From Sulfurimonas sp. (GTDB lineage Bacteria; Campylobacterota; Campylobacteria; Campylobacterales; Sulfurimonadaceae), in NCBI GenBank assembly GCA_030949945.1, contig JAUZRZ010000007.1, forward strand, positions 1 to 64,000: 64,000 nucleotides of DNA, in the 5' to 3' direction. Under the pieces are notes generated by a model, which saw only the letters and a program-made list of their open reading frames with translations, did no database searches and had not been told where the DNA came from. Below, piece by piece: positions 1-12,267 of this stretch (position 1 is its first letter; the number at the start of each line of letters is the position of its first letter). The position numbers and the translations under genes were made by a program.

Positions 1-1884
1 GTGCTGTTTTGTCTTTTATGGCAGTAAGAAGCTCAATCCGACGTGACTAAGTTTCTCGGCATCCAGTCTGCACTTGAGATATAAACAGCGGAGGCATCAT
101 TTTTAAAGTAAAAAGTTCTAGGGTGTTCGAGATACTTTCCAAGAATAGATATAACACGAATATTTTCGCTCACCCTTCGATGCCTGGTTTAAGACAGCAA
201 ATACCACGAACTATAAGATCAACTTTTACACCTGCTTGACTCGCCTTATAAAGAGCACGGATAACATCTTCATCAACCTAAAGAGTTTACTTTTGCGATG
301 ATTTGACCCTTTGTACCCTTGTCTTGTTTCATTATGAATAAGTGAGAGTATTTTTGGTTTTATCTGAGAGGGAGCCATATATAACTCGTTAAGTTTCCCT
401 TTTTACTAAAACCAGTTAAAAAAGTGAAAAAATCGTGTTAAATCATTTGTGATAACATCTTTACTTGTCATATAAGACATATCTGTATAAATTTTTGCAG
501 TTGAGGGGTTATAGTTTCCACTGTACCTAAGTGTGCATACTGCTTGAGCTTTCCATTTTTCTACGAGTGATAAGTGTTGCTTTTGCATGAACTTTAAAAC
601 CTTTGATTCCGTAAATAACATGTGCTCCAGATTTCTCAAGTGCTTTTGCCCAGATAAGGTTGTTCTCCTCATCAAAACGAGCTTTAAGTTCAACCATAAC
701 GAGTCACTTGTTTACCACTTTCACTTGCTTCCATAAAGGCTTTTACTATGGGAGAGTTTGTACCTGAACGATAGAGTGTCATCTTAATAGAAACAACATC
801 AGGATCTCTTACTTGCAACTTGAATAAACTTTACCAACAGGCTCAAAACTCTCATAAGGATGGTACATGAGTACATCTTGTTTTTCTAAGAGTGTAAAAA
901 TATCTTCACTTGAATCAAAAGGAGGGTAAAATTCTTTGGTTTAAAGGGGCTGCTAAAAGGTGTGCAAAGTTCTTGTTTGATACTATCTGCCACAAGACTA
1001 GAGAGGTTGAGATAAGTGTGAAACTTATAAATATCATCTTTGTAAACATTTGTATGGCTGTTAAAAAGTTGATGATTTCATCATCTGCATTTGAACCTAC
1101 TTCAAGGCGTACCATCTCACCCTTACGGCGAAGTTTTCAGACCCTCTTCAAGGATTTCCATAAAGTCATCAGCCTCCTCTTCTTCAATGGCTATGTCTGC
1201 ATTTCTTGTAACCTCTAAATGCAGCATACTTTATAAGTGTAAATCCAGGAAAAGAATCTGCTACATGCTGTGCAACTAAAGACTCAATAGGAATATATGT
1301 TCCATTTTCTAGCTCAACAAACCTATCTAAAACACGAGGAATACGGATAAGACCAAAACGTTCAACTGAGTCATCATCAAGATCTTGTAGCTTGACAATA
1401 AGACCAAAACTAAGGTTGTTAAAATGGGGAAAAGGGTGTGTTGAATCAATAGCAATAGGAATAATAACAGGGTAGATATTTTCATTAAAAAACTGTTTGA
1501 GAGTATGCTTTTCTTGATTAGTTACTTCATCATAACTTTTAACACTAACACCCTCACCCTCAAGTTTTTTCAAAACTGAAGTACGACAATGCTCAACTAC
1601 TTGTTGTTCTTGATGTAGATATGTACGAATCTCACGAAGTTGCTTTGTAGGGCGTAGAGCTTATCAGCACCAGAGACTATGATACCTGCTGCAAAAAGTT
1701 TTTTTAAACCTGCCACACGAATCATATAAAACTCATCTAAATTTGTTCCATAAATGGCTAGAAATTTTAAGCGTTCAAGAAGTGGAAGAGACTCATCTTG
1801 TGCTTGTTTTAAAACACGAGTATTGAATTGTAGCCATGAAAGTTCACGGTTGTTGTAAAGATTTGGATTTTTAAGATTTAACAT
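1..1884 (-). CDS. ppk1: Polyphosphate kinase, 3' end outside window, several frameshifts
   Basis: N-term [57 protein letters not shown]; continuation in 1184..1573 ([15 protein letters not shown]); split over several frames. Confidence 0.88.
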
Positions 1885-1938
1885 ACCATAATACCTATTC
1901 TGAATATAAATTTTTCTATTATATCTAATATGAGCTTA

Positions 1939-3148
1939 CTATTTAATAATACCACTCCCTTTATAGTTTGCGGAGTGGTAAATACTCACTCCATTTTTAC
2001 GAGCATAGTATCGTAGCAGTAGGTTTTGAAGTGTAGCTTCAATGGATGGTGCAAACCATGCATTGTTACTGCTTGCTATGACAAAGCTAACATCCCCCTC
2101 ATATATCTCTTGACATGTTGCCTCATAACAGATTGCGTTACGAAACTTTACCCCTTTTATGAGAAAATCTGTTGGCTCTTTTGCGGTAACAAAATCACTA
2201 GCCCCACTAAAAAACATCTCATTAATCAACTTTTGAGCAAATTTTGGAAGGGGAATATACTCGCCAAAGGGAACAAGGACAAGTTTTTTTGCTATTTTAT
2301 ACTCTCCATTTTCAAAGAGATAGGTAACATTATAGTTATGATTATCTTCTCTAAGCAGAGCTCCTGTAACTATACTGATGTCATGAGAGAGAACTGAAAG
2401 TTTATGAATAAGTTCTGGATTGTGGTTCATATAAAGAGGAAAAACTGACTCTGGAAATATAATGAGGTCTTGTTTTTCTTCTATGGCGGTGTTAATTTGT
2501 GAGAAAATCATCTCTAATTGTAGGTTTTAGAGCCTCTCTAGTCCACTTATACTCCTGTTTTATGTCAGTTGTAATGAGTTTTATCTTGAGTGGTGGCAGT
2601 TTTTGAACTAGAGGTGAGTAGTTAAACGTAGCTAGTAAAAGAACTAGAGGTAGGAATTTGTACTTGTTGTCCTCCACTAACTGTGGAAGTGAGAGTGCAA
2701 GGAGCAGAAGAAAAAGTTGGTATTTAAAAATACCGATGTAACTCTCAACAAATATTAACTCAATCTGTAACCAGTTCCAATCAAAAGGCTCAATAAAACT
2801 TAAAGCAAAGAGTAAAATAGCTCGAATATAAGCTTTGTTAGTAAAATAGAGGGGAAGAAAAAAGAGTAGATAGATAAAACCAAACGCAAGGGTTATGATA
2901 GGTGTCATATATCCAACACCCTGATACTCAAAACTATAACCAATCCAGTAAAACCATAGTATACCGATGCTAAAACCTGCAACTAAGATACTTTTTTTAG
3001 GTATATAGAGAAAAAGGGCTAAAGAAGTAACTCCTAAAAGTGTGTTGAGTAGTTTGTTAGTTAGTTCAAAATGTTCTAAGTAAATGAAAGCACTAAAAAA
3101 CAGTGCAGTTAGAAGACCTAAAAAAATAGCTTTGATTATATTATTCAT
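1939..3148 (-). CDS. lnt: Apolipoprotein N-acyltransferase, one frameshift near 2505
   Basis: Hydrophobic N-term ORF followed by nitrilase-like domain (LIIFPESVFPLYMN, VPFGEYIPLP, NAICYEATCQEIYEG). Confidence 0.85.
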
Positions 3149-3233
3149 AATGAAATTGTACTAAATTTAAGAGGATTTTAGTATAAATTTTGTATAATCG
3201 CCATAATTCTACTAAACACAAGGAAACTTTCAT

Positions 3234-3500
3234 ATGGATATAATCTCTCAAATCTTACCTTTCGTATTTTTAATTGCAGTTATGTATTTTGTAATTATTC
3301 GCCCACAACAAAATGAGGCTAAGGCAAAAAAAGCTATGCTCGAAGCACTTAAAAAAGGTGATAAGGTTATCACTAATGGTGGCTTTATCGTAGTTGTGCA
3401 TAAGGTTGAAGAAAACTTTTTAAGTGTGAAGTTAAACGATGACACAATTACAAAAATTACTAAAGATGCAGTAGCAAAGAAGTTCGAGGATGAAGCTTAA
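3234..3500 (+). CDS. yajC: Preprotein translocase subunit YajC
   Basis: Single TM then FVIIRPQQNEAKAKKAMLEALKKGDKVITNGG; upstream of secDF. Confidence 0.95.
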   Translation: MDIISQILPFVFLIAVMYFVIIRPQQNEAKAKKAMLEALKKGDKVITNGGFIVVVHKVEENFLSVKLNDDTITKITKDAVAKKFEDEA

Positions 3501-5056
3501 TTATCGCATAGTTATTTTCGCATTAGCGATAATTTTTGGTATTGTTTTCTCCATACCTTCTCTTACACAAAGTGAAACTGGAAAAAAGATAACCTTAGGT
3601 CTTGACCTTCAAGGTGGTTTGCATATGCTTCTTGGTGTAAAAACTGAGGAGGCTACAAAGAGTCGTATCAAGTCAATTACTGCAAGTATAAAACATTTTT
3701 CAGATAGAAATGATATTTTAATTGATGGTCTGTCATTTGATGAAAATGCAATTAAATTTGAAGTTTTAGATGAGGATGAGATTACAAAATTTGATGAGTT
3801 TCTTAAAAGTATTGAGGGTGTAGTTGTTGTTAAAAATGCTACGAGTTATCTCCCTGTCATTAACGCCAGAAGAGATTGTAAAAACTGAAAAAGAGGCTAT
3901 AAGTCAAGCGATAGAGACTATTAGAAATAGACTTGATCAGTTTGGTCTCTCAGAGCCAGTGGTCGCACGACAGGGTAAAGATAAAATCCTTGTACAACTC
4001 GCAGGTATAAAAACTCAAGAAGAAGAACAGCGTGCTCGTGAGCTTATAAGTCGTGCGGCAAAGCTTGAGCTTATGGCAGTTGATGAAGATAGAAATGCTC
4101 GTGTCTATAATATGAGTGATTCCGATGCAGCTGAGTATGGCGATATTATCCTCTCAGATGCAAAAAATCCACAGATTAAGTATCTTGTTCGTGAGATTCC
4201 TATTTTAGATGGTGGAATGCTAACAGATGCTTCTATGGGATTTGATCAAAACAATCGTCCACTTATCAACTTTAAACTAAACGCAGAGGGTGCTGAGATA
4301 TTTGGTGACTTTACTGGTCGTAGTGTTGGTAAACGTTTAGCCGTTGTTCTTGATGGAAAAGTCTATTCTGCTCCAAATATCAACGAGCGTATCGGTGGTG
4401 GTTCTGGACAGATTAGTGGAAGCTATACTGTTATGGAAGCAAAAGATTTAGCTATTGCCTTGCGTTCAGGTGCACTTTTAGCACCTATATATATGATGGA
4501 AAAACGCTCAGTTGGACCTAGTTTAGGTGCTGATAGTATTAAAGCTTCACTTGTAGCACTTATTGGTGGATTTGTTTTAGTCATCATCTTTATGGTTTTT
4601 TATTATCGTTTAGCAGGTGTTATTGCAAATATTGCACTAATAGCTAACTTCTTTATACTTTTAGCCGTGATGAGCCTTTTTGGTGCAACTCTAACACTCC
4701 CAGGTATGGCAGGTATTGTTCTGACTGTTGGTATGGCAGTGGATGCAAATGTTATTATCTCCGAGCGTATTCGTGAGCTTATTTATGAGGGCAAGTCTAT
4801 GCATAAAGCTATAGAAGAGGGTTATTCAAATGCGATGAGAGCTATTTTAGATGCAAACATTACAACACTTATCGCTTCTGTTGTTCTTTATGCTTATGGA
4901 ACAGGTGCAATTAAAGGTTTTGCTATTACTATGAGTATCGGAATTTTAGCTTCAATGCTTACTGCAATTTTAGGAACACATGGTATTTATCAGATGCTAG
5001 AAAATAAAATCGCTAAAAGTAAAAACAACAAACTTTGGTTTGGGATTAAGGGGTAG
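3490..5056 (+). CDS. secD: Protein translocase subunit SecD, one frameshift ~3860
   Basis: [50 protein letters not shown]. Confidence 0.94.
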
Positions 5057-5058
5057 AG

Positions 5059-6030
5059 ATGGAATTTTTTAGATATACAAGAACTTTCAACTTTATGGGT
5101 AAGTCTAAGATAGCGATGATTTTATCAGTAGTAATAGTGCTGGCTTCATATGCAATTTTACTTACAAAAGGTCTAAACTACGGTGTAGATTTTGCAGGTG
5201 GAACAGTTGTTCAAGTAAAGTACACATCCGAAGCACCGATTAACGAGATGCGCAAAGCACTTAAAGATAATGAACTTTTTGCAAGTGCGAGTATTAGTGA
5301 ATTTGGTACTCCTGAGGAAGTCGTTATCCGTATGAAAACAAGTACAGGTAGTGTGACTAGGGACATCGGAGACATAACAAGAGAGGCACTCAAGGGAACT
5401 GGTGATTTTGTCATTCGTCGTGTAGATATTGTTGGGCCAACAGTAGGTGCAGAGCTCAAAGAAAAAGGTATAATGTCTTTACTTCTAGCAATGCTTGGTA
5501 TCTTGATGTATGTAGCATTTAGATTTGAGTGGCGTTTTGCTGTGGCTTCCATCGTTGCACTTGTGCATGATGTGAGTATAGCATTGGGGATGGTAGCACT
5601 TTTTTCTATAGATGTAAACTTAGATGTTCTTGCAGGACTATTAACAATTTTAGGGTATTCACTTAATGATACTATTATTGTTTTTGATAGAATTCGTGAG
5701 GGTGTAGTTAAGGGAAGAAATGTTGAACTTCGTGAGACTATTAATGAGTCTGTCACAAGAACATTAGCTCGTACAACTCTTACTTCACTCACAACTTTCT
5801 TTGTTGTGTTTACACTCTTTATGTTTGGTGGAGAGATAATCCATCCATTTGCATTTACACTTTTAGTAGGTGTAGTAGTTGGAACATACTCTTCAGTATT
5901 TGTAGCGAGTCCTATTTTACTATGGTTTGGTTTTGATGTAAAAAACTACCATGTAAAACTAGCAGCAAAAGCTAAAAGAGAAGCAGAAAAAAAGAAGATG
6001 CGAGAACAGTTTGATGGTGGGATAGTATAA
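5059..6030 (+). CDS. secF: Protein translocase subunit SecF
   Basis: GVDFAGGTVVQVKY; GYSLNDTIIVFDRIRE. Confidence 0.96.
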   Translation: MEFFRYTRTFNFMGKSKIAMILSVVIVLASYAILLTKGLNYGVDFAGGTVVQVKYTSEAPINEMRKALKDNELFASASISEFGTPEEVVIRMKTSTGSVTRDIGDITREALKGTGDFVIRRVDIVGPTVGAELKEKGIMSLLLAMLGILMYVAFRFEWRFAVASIVALVHDVSIALGMVALFSIDVNLDVLAGLLTILGYSLNDTIIVFDRIREGVVKGRNVELRETINESVTRTLARTTLTSLTTFFVVFTLFMFGGEIIHPFAFTLLVGVVVGTYSSVFVASPILLWFGFDVKNYHVKLAAKAKREAEKKKMREQFDGGIV

Positions 6031-6036
6031 TAACTA

Positions 6037-6136
6037 ATGTTACAGATTTTCTTAAAAAAGCCCCTTTTTTATAGCTTTAGGGGTTGTAGGGACAAATTTT
6101 GTCCCTGCGACTATGAGGGGCTTTGCTCCTTATAGT
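6037..6136 (+). repeat. Dispersed triple-hairpin intergenic element, copy A
   Basis: AAAGCCCCTTTTTTATAGCTTTAGGGGTTGTAGGGACAAATTTTGTCCCTGCGACTATGAGGGGCTTTGCTCCTTATAG; homologous to 28867..28964 (reverse) and 45970..46069. Confidence 0.85.
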
Positions 6137-6170
6137 CCGTGTCATTAGTAATAATTTAAAGGAGATAGCA

Positions 6171-6509
6171 ATGGATTGGGGTAAAGTAGTATACGTATTT
6201 TTTTCATTGATGAGTTTAACATCAATAGCAGGTTTTTTATATGAAAACACTGCAACATCACTTTTTATAGCGGCAAGTGTAAACCTTATTAGTACTATTT
6301 TAAAGATAGGGGTAAGAAACTTACTAGCAGCTGAGCTTTTTGCCTCATCTTTAGTAGCTGATTTACATCTTATTCCTGCATTTATATTTTTAGTTATCGT
6401 AGGTGATGATAACTGGGCTATTGCTTTGGCAATTGGTGCTTTAATTGCAAATATATTTTCAATGGGACTTGTCTATATAGAAAGTTCAAGACAAAAAGAA
6501 GAGTATTAA
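6171..6509 (+). CDS. Small integral membrane protein, conserved hypothetical
   Basis: MDWGKVVYVFFSLMSLTSIAGFLYENTATSLF, several TM segments. Confidence 0.7.
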   Translation: MDWGKVVYVFFSLMSLTSIAGFLYENTATSLFIAASVNLISTILKIGVRNLLAAELFASSLVADLHLIPAFIFLVIVGDDNWAIALAIGALIANIFSMGLVYIESSRQKEEY

Positions 6510-6559
6510 ATTATTAGAGTTCTTAGTGATTACTGCTAAGAATTCGTATAACTTAATAT

Positions 6560-9035
6560 ATGATAGGACTAATTAAATTGGAATACAGTGCACAAAAAAT
6601 AGAAAAAAAATGGCAAGAGTATTGGAAGCAAAACGATAGTTTTGAGCCGAGTGAAGATTTTACATTAGATAAAAAATACATCTTAAGTATGTTTCCATTC
6701 CCTAGTGGAAGACTACATATGGGGCATGTACGTAACTACTCTATAAGTGATGCACTCGCACGTTACCACAGACAACAGGGAAAAAATGTACTTCATCCTA
6801 TTGGTTTTGATAGTTTTGGTATGCCTGCTGAAAACGCAGCTATCAAAAATGGAAGCCACCCTAAAGGCTTGGACATACGACAACATCGACTATATGAAAA
6901 ATGAGTTTTACTCTTTAGGATTTAGTTTTTCTCGTAAACGTGAGATGGCGACAAGTGATGAGCTTTACACAAAGTTTGAGCAGTCTTTCATCATAGATAT
7001 GTATGAAAAGGGTCTGCTTTACCGTGAAAAAGGGATGCTTAACTGGTGCCCAAATGATGAAACAGTATTGGCAAATGAGCAGGTTGTAGATGGTTGCTGC
7101 TGGCGTTGTGATACGCCTATAGTGAAAAAAGATATGAATCAGTACTACTTTAAAATAACTCAGTACTCTGATGAACTTCTTGATGATTTGAAAAAACTTG
7201 AAAATGGTTGGCCAAAACAAGTACTGACTATGCAAGAGAACTGGATAGGAAAGTCTAATGGTTTAGCTTTTGATCTCTTTTTTGATGATGCTTCGTTATC
7301 TATTTTAAATAATAAATTTAACTCCTTTGATGTTTTTACTACTCGACCTGATACTATTTATGGTGTCTCCTACACTGCACTAGCTCCTGAGCATAAAATA
7401 GTTGAGTATATGGTTGAGAATAAGCTTTTAGATGAGGCTACAATAGCTGAGATAAGAAAGATGAAAAACAGTTCATCTATAGAGAGACAAAAAGAGAAAA
7501 AAGGACTTCCTCTTAGGTCTTAATGTAATCCATCCTTTGACTGGAAAAACTGTTCCTGTTTGGATTGCAAACTTTGTACTTATGGACTACGGTTCTGGTG
7601 CTGTTATGGCTGTTCCTGCTCATGATGATAGAGATTATGACTTCGCTAAAAAGTATAACTTAGAGATAAACGCAGTTATCAAGCCAAAAGATGCTGATGT
7701 GGATGTGAGTGAGAAAGCCTTTAGCGATGTAGGTGTTCTTTTTAATAGTGGCGAATTTGATGGAATGAACTCTAAAAAGAGTCAATATAACATCATTAAG
7801 ATGTTTGAAGAGAAAAGAGATAGGAGCAAAGACTACCAACTATAAACTCAAAGATTGGGGAGTTTCGTAGGCAACGCTATTGGGGTGCTCCTATTCCTTT
7901 TATTCATTGTTCTGATTGTGGTTTAGTAATGGAGAAGAAAGAGAATCTTCCTATTGCTCTGCCTGATGATGCTGAGATAAATGGTGAGGGAAGCCCTCTT
8001 GAAAACCATCCGACATGGAAACATTGTAAATGTAGCCAGTGTGGAAAAGATGCGATTCGTGAGACAGATACTATGGATACTTTTGTGCAGTCCTCATGGT
8101 ATTTCCTGCGTTTTTGTGCATCGCCTGCGACTTTAGAAAAAGCTGCATTTACTAAAGAAGAGATTAGTTATTGGATGGGAGTTGACCATTATGTTGGTGG
8201 GATTGAGCATGCGATACTTCACCTTTTATATGCAAGATTTTTCACAAAAGTATTTCGTGATTTAGGCTACTTAGAGTTTGATGAGCCTTTTGATAAGTTA
8301 CTTACTCAAGGTATGGTTCTTAAAGATGGAACAAAAATGTCAAAGTCAAAGGGTAACACTGTTGACCCTGATGCTATTATTGAAAAATATGGTGCAGATA
8401 CAGCACGTTTGTTTATTCTTTTTGCAGCACCACCAACACAAGAGTTAGAGTGGAATGATAGTGCAGTTGAAGGTTCACATAAATTTATAAAACGTTTTTT
8501 TGATAGAACAAGCAACATTGTAAAAACTGATACAAAGCCAAAAATAGACCATAGCGAGCTCTCTAAAGAGGAAAAACTTGCTCGTAAAAAAGTCTATGAA
8601 GCACTTAAACGCAGTGAAGATGTCTTTAGTGAACGTTATACATTTAACACGATGATAGCAGGGGTTATGGAAGCTGTTAATGCTCTAAACTTACAGTCAA
8701 ACGCAGATGTCTGGAGTGAGGGTTACTGGATACTCTCTTCTATTATGGAGCCTGTTATCCCTCATGTCTGTTGGGATCTCTCAAGTGAGTACTTCTCACT
8801 CAACAATCTCTCCAAACAAGAGATACTAGAAGAGGTTTTTGTTGAAGATAGCATCACATTAGGTGTAGCAATTAACGGTAAAAATCGTGGAGAGATAGAA
8901 GTTGAACTTGATGCTACAAAAGATGAGATTTTAGAACTTGCAAAAGCTAAAGTTTCAAAATGGTTAGAGGATAAAACAATAATAAAAGAGATAGTAGTTC
9001 CTAAAAAACTTGTCAACTTAGTGGTAAAAGGTTAA
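6560..9035 (+). CDS. leuS: Leucyl-tRNA synthetase, several 1-nt frameshifts
   Basis: [39 protein letters not shown]; pieces join at ~6870, ~7515, ~7825-7870. Confidence 0.96.
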
Positions 9036-9037
9036 GA

Positions 9038-9559
9038 GTGAAAAAGTATCCACAGTTACTTGCACTTATTTTACTAGGCTTAGTGTTAGTAAATTTAGTG
9101 AGTTGTGGATATAAACCAAGTTCAAAATATGCTCGTGAGATACTAGGAAATAGAGTAAGTACAGAGGTTGTTATCTCTCAAACTGACCCTGAAAATAGTG
9201 TTCTAATAAAAGATGCACTCGATCAAGCTATCATAGAGATTTTTCATGCATCTTTAGTAGAAAAAAGATATGCTCTAACACATTTAAAAATTACAATGAA
9301 AACTCCTTTATATGCACCACTCCAGTATGACAATAATGGTTTTATTATCTCATATCGTGCTACAATTACTTTAGTAATAACTAGAGAGAGTAAAAATTTA
9401 AAAAAGAACTATACTGCAGTAGGTACTTATGATTTTGCTGTTGTTGCTAATTCTGTTCTTACAGATCAAGAGCGTTTTGATGCTATTAAGTATGGTTCGC
9501 TCAAAGCTATTAGAGCTTTTGTCGCACAAGTATCTGCAGAGGGTGCACAAATAAAATAA
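9038..9559 (+). CDS. LPS-assembly lipoprotein LptE-like
   Basis: Lipobox LVNLVSCG; position after leuS. Confidence 0.6.
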   Translation: MKKYPQLLALILLGLVLVNLVSCGYKPSSKYAREILGNRVSTEVVISQTDPENSVLIKDALDQAIIEIFHASLVEKRYALTHLKITMKTPLYAPLQYDNNGFIISYRATITLVITRESKNLKKNYTAVGTYDFAVVANSVLTDQERFDAIKYGSLKAIRAFVAQVSAEGAQIK

Positions 9560-9568
9560 AGGAATACA

Positions 9569-11122
9569 ATGACAATTCAAGCTATTATAAACAATGCTAT
9601 TAAAAGACTTAAGCTAGAGGGTAAACTGCTAACACCAGACTTTTATGCAGAGGCATTTTGTAAAGAAGCAAAAAAAGCAAAAATGAGTGTTGAGGATTGT
9701 AATCATTTAGAAAAATTTACAAAAAATTTAAACCCTGAGTTTCAAAAAGACCTTAAAAATTATCATATAAAAACCGAGCATGAATTTGTTCGTTTTATTA
9801 TCTCAAAACTAAACCGTACGAACCCTACTCAAGCCACAAAAACTATAGAATCCCAAAATCTTCTTCTCAAAAGAGTCCTGCAGGTTGTATCAGTTTTACA
9901 CAATAAAGAAGCCGCCGAGCTTGCTAAAAATACAATAGATATTTTAAATTCGGGTGCAAAATCTGAACAGATAGATGCTTTTAGACAAAGATGGATAAAT
10001 TTTATAACAACATATGATGATACTTTTTTACAAAAGCTAAAAAGTTTAGGGAGTGTTGATAGTGATGATTTAAGAAAGAGTATAGAGGGTTTAAACTGTG
10101 AAGCTAGTAGTACAAGTATGGTTGATAGTGCTCCAGTTTTAGAGAAAATATCTAAGCTGCTTATATCATCTTTTGTACCTTCAATCGCAGCTAGTGTTAA
10201 TGAGACCATTGCAGATATAAGTGAAAAGATACAAAACAATCCTCACTTATTAGAGAGCGATAGTATAGAAAAAGAGATAAAAAAAGTAATTTCACTAAGA
10301 ATAGCACTTGATAAAGAGAGTGTCAAAGAGATGGTTGAGTCCATCGATGGGGTTTTAGATAAGCTTAGTCTGCGTTTAATAGATATTATTGAGAGATCTG
10401 ATAGCTCAAATGAAGAGATACAATCTATTAAAAAAGATTTAGAAGCATATGCTGAAGGTCCTGTTACTAACTTTAAAGAGGCACATAAAAAGCTCTATAC
10501 TATTGCTATAGCATTAGAAGAAAATACACAGCTCTTAAGTAAAGATTTAAAAAGTCATAATGGTGAACTACAAGCGCTCTCAAAAAAAGTTAAAAACTTA
10601 GAACAAGAACTTAAAGCTGTAAAAAAAGAGTCAAAAGAGGATTTTCTTACAAAGCTTTATAATCGCCGTGCTATAGATGATTACTTAGAAGTAAAAGAAG
10701 CTGAGTTTAAACGCTATGGGAGAAACTTTAGTGTTGTTATGTTTGACCTTGACAAGTTTAAAAATGTTAATGATACCTTTGGACATGATGCGGGAGATGC
10801 GGTGCTCGTGGCTTTTGCAAAAATTCTTAAAAAAGAGTGCCGATCCGTAGATATTGTAGGACGTTTTGGTGGAGAAGAGTTTATGGCGATACTTAGTAAT
10901 ACTGATACTAAAGGTGGAGTTGTATTTGCAAATAAAGTGAGAAAGCATGTTGAGAAAGCCCGTTTTATGTATCAGGGTAATCGTATAAATGTGACTGTGA
11001 GTTCTGGTGTGGCTGAGCGAAAAAAACATACTTCACTTAGTGCTACTGTTAATTCTGCTGATGAGTATCTTTATGTGGCTAAAACAAATGGTAGAAATAG
11101 AGTTGAGTATAAGAAAAAATAG
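9569..11122 (+). CDS. GGDEF-domain diguanylate cyclase
   Basis: DFLTKLYNRRAIDDYL ... VDIVGRFGGEEFMAIL. Confidence 0.92.
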   Translation: MTIQAIINNAIKRLKLEGKLLTPDFYAEAFCKEAKKAKMSVEDCNHLEKFTKNLNPEFQKDLKNYHIKTEHEFVRFIISKLNRTNPTQATKTIESQNLLLKRVLQVVSVLHNKEAAELAKNTIDILNSGAKSEQIDAFRQRWINFITTYDDTFLQKLKSLGSVDSDDLRKSIEGLNCEASSTSMVDSAPVLEKISKLLISSFVPSIAASVNETIADISEKIQNNPHLLESDSIEKEIKKVISLRIALDKESVKEMVESIDGVLDKLSLRLIDIIERSDSSNEEIQSIKKDLEAYAEGPVTNFKEAHKKLYTIAIALEENTQLLSKDLKSHNGELQALSKKVKNLEQELKAVKKESKEDFLTKLYNRRAIDDYLEVKEAEFKRYGRNFSVVMFDLDKFKNVNDTFGHDAGDAVLVAFAKILKKECRSVDIVGRFGGEEFMAILSNTDTKGGVVFANKVRKHVEKARFMYQGNRINVTVSSGVAERKKHTSLSATVNSADEYLYVAKTNGRNRVEYKKK

Positions 11123-12267
11123 TGTTAGAGAGCTTTTTAAACAATAAACCGCTTTTTTATGAGACTATAGACTATACTCGTATGCCAAAAGTGTATGAAA
11201 AGATAAAAGAGAGAGTAGTAATTCCAAAAATTATTCATCTCATTGGAACAAATGGTAAAGGAACAACAGGTAGGTTTTTAGCTACAGCACTTCATAATCT
11301 TTCATACAAGGTTGGACACTATACTTCCCCTCACATACTAGAGTTTAACGAACGTATCTGGATGAATGGTTCTTGTGTTAGTTGTGATGTCTTAGAGAGT
11401 GCACATGAAGAACTTTTAAATCTTCTATCAAAAGAAGATGCAGAATCTTTGAGCTATTTTGAATACACAACATTTTTAGCCATGCTTATATATAAAGATA
11501 TGGATTATATCGTTTTAGAAGCGGGTCTTGGTGGGGAGCATGATGCAACGGCAGTATTTCCTAAACTCCTAACTCTCGTTACCCCAATAGATATGGATCA
11601 TGAGGCTTTTTTGGGTTCTACTATAAAAGCTATTGCAAGAACAAAATTAAAAGCTATACAAAGAGATGCAATTATAGCTTTGCAAAAACATAGTGATGTG
11701 GCAGTTGTAGTAAAAGAGTTGTCTCGTAAAAACAGACTCTCTATAAAAAATATCACGAGCTACTTAGAAGATGCAGATCATCAAAAGATTCAAACAGTTG
11801 CACAAAACAATAGACTAGCACCTTATCTACAAGAAAATCTCAGTTTAGCAGTAGCAGCATTGAAATTTTTACAAATTGAGTATAAGGTAGAAGATTTTAA
11901 AAATGCACAACTTTATGGTAGGTTAAGCCAGATAAGTGAAAATGTTTTACTTGATGTTGGGCATAACATTTTAGCAGCAAAAGCAATAGTTGAGAGTTTA
12001 AAAGAGTTTAAATATACTTTAGTCTATAATAGTTACAAAGATAAAAATTATCAAGAGATTTTGACTGTTTTAAAACCAATTATAAATGATGTAGAGATTA
12101 TAAATATTGTAGATGAGAGGAGGGTCCCCATTGAGATACTCAAAAAAGTACTGGATTCGATGCAGATAAAACACTCTCCTTTTACAAAGATTGATAAAGA
12201 TAAAAAGTATTTAGTATTTGGTTCATTTAGTGTGGCAGAAGCTTTCTTAAAGGGGATGGGTGAATAA
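11122..12267 (+). CDS. folC: Folylpolyglutamate synthase / dihydrofolate synthase
   Basis: IHLIGTNGKGTTGRFLATAL; YTSPHILEFNERI. Confidence 0.9.
   Translation: MLESFLNNKPLFYETIDYTRMPKVYEKIKERVVIPKIIHLIGTNGKGTTGRFLATALHNLSYKVGHYTSPHILEFNERIWMNGSCVSCDVLESAHEELLNLLSKEDAESLSYFEYTTFLAMLIYKDMDYIVLEAGLGGEHDATAVFPKLLTLVTPIDMDHEAFLGSTIKAIARTKLKAIQRDAIIALQKHSDVAVVVKELSRKNRLSIKNITSYLEDADHQKIQTVAQNNRLAPYLQENLSLAVAALKFLQIEYKVEDFKNAQLYGRLSQISENVLLDVGHNILAAKAIVESLKEFKYTLVYNSYKDKNYQEILTVLKPIINDVEIINIVDERRVPIEILKKVLDSMQIKHSPFTKIDKDKKYLVFGSFSVAEAFLKGMGE

Noticed and set aside
5211-5792. 193-aa antisense ORF inside secF
   Set aside because: Fully antisense to a conserved gene; Ser/Thr-rich composition typical of spurious reverse-frame ORFs.
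6560-9035. leuS split into several genes as a biological fragmentation
   Set aside because: Pieces join exactly by removing single bases and leucyl-tRNA synthetase is essential; treated as sequence error.
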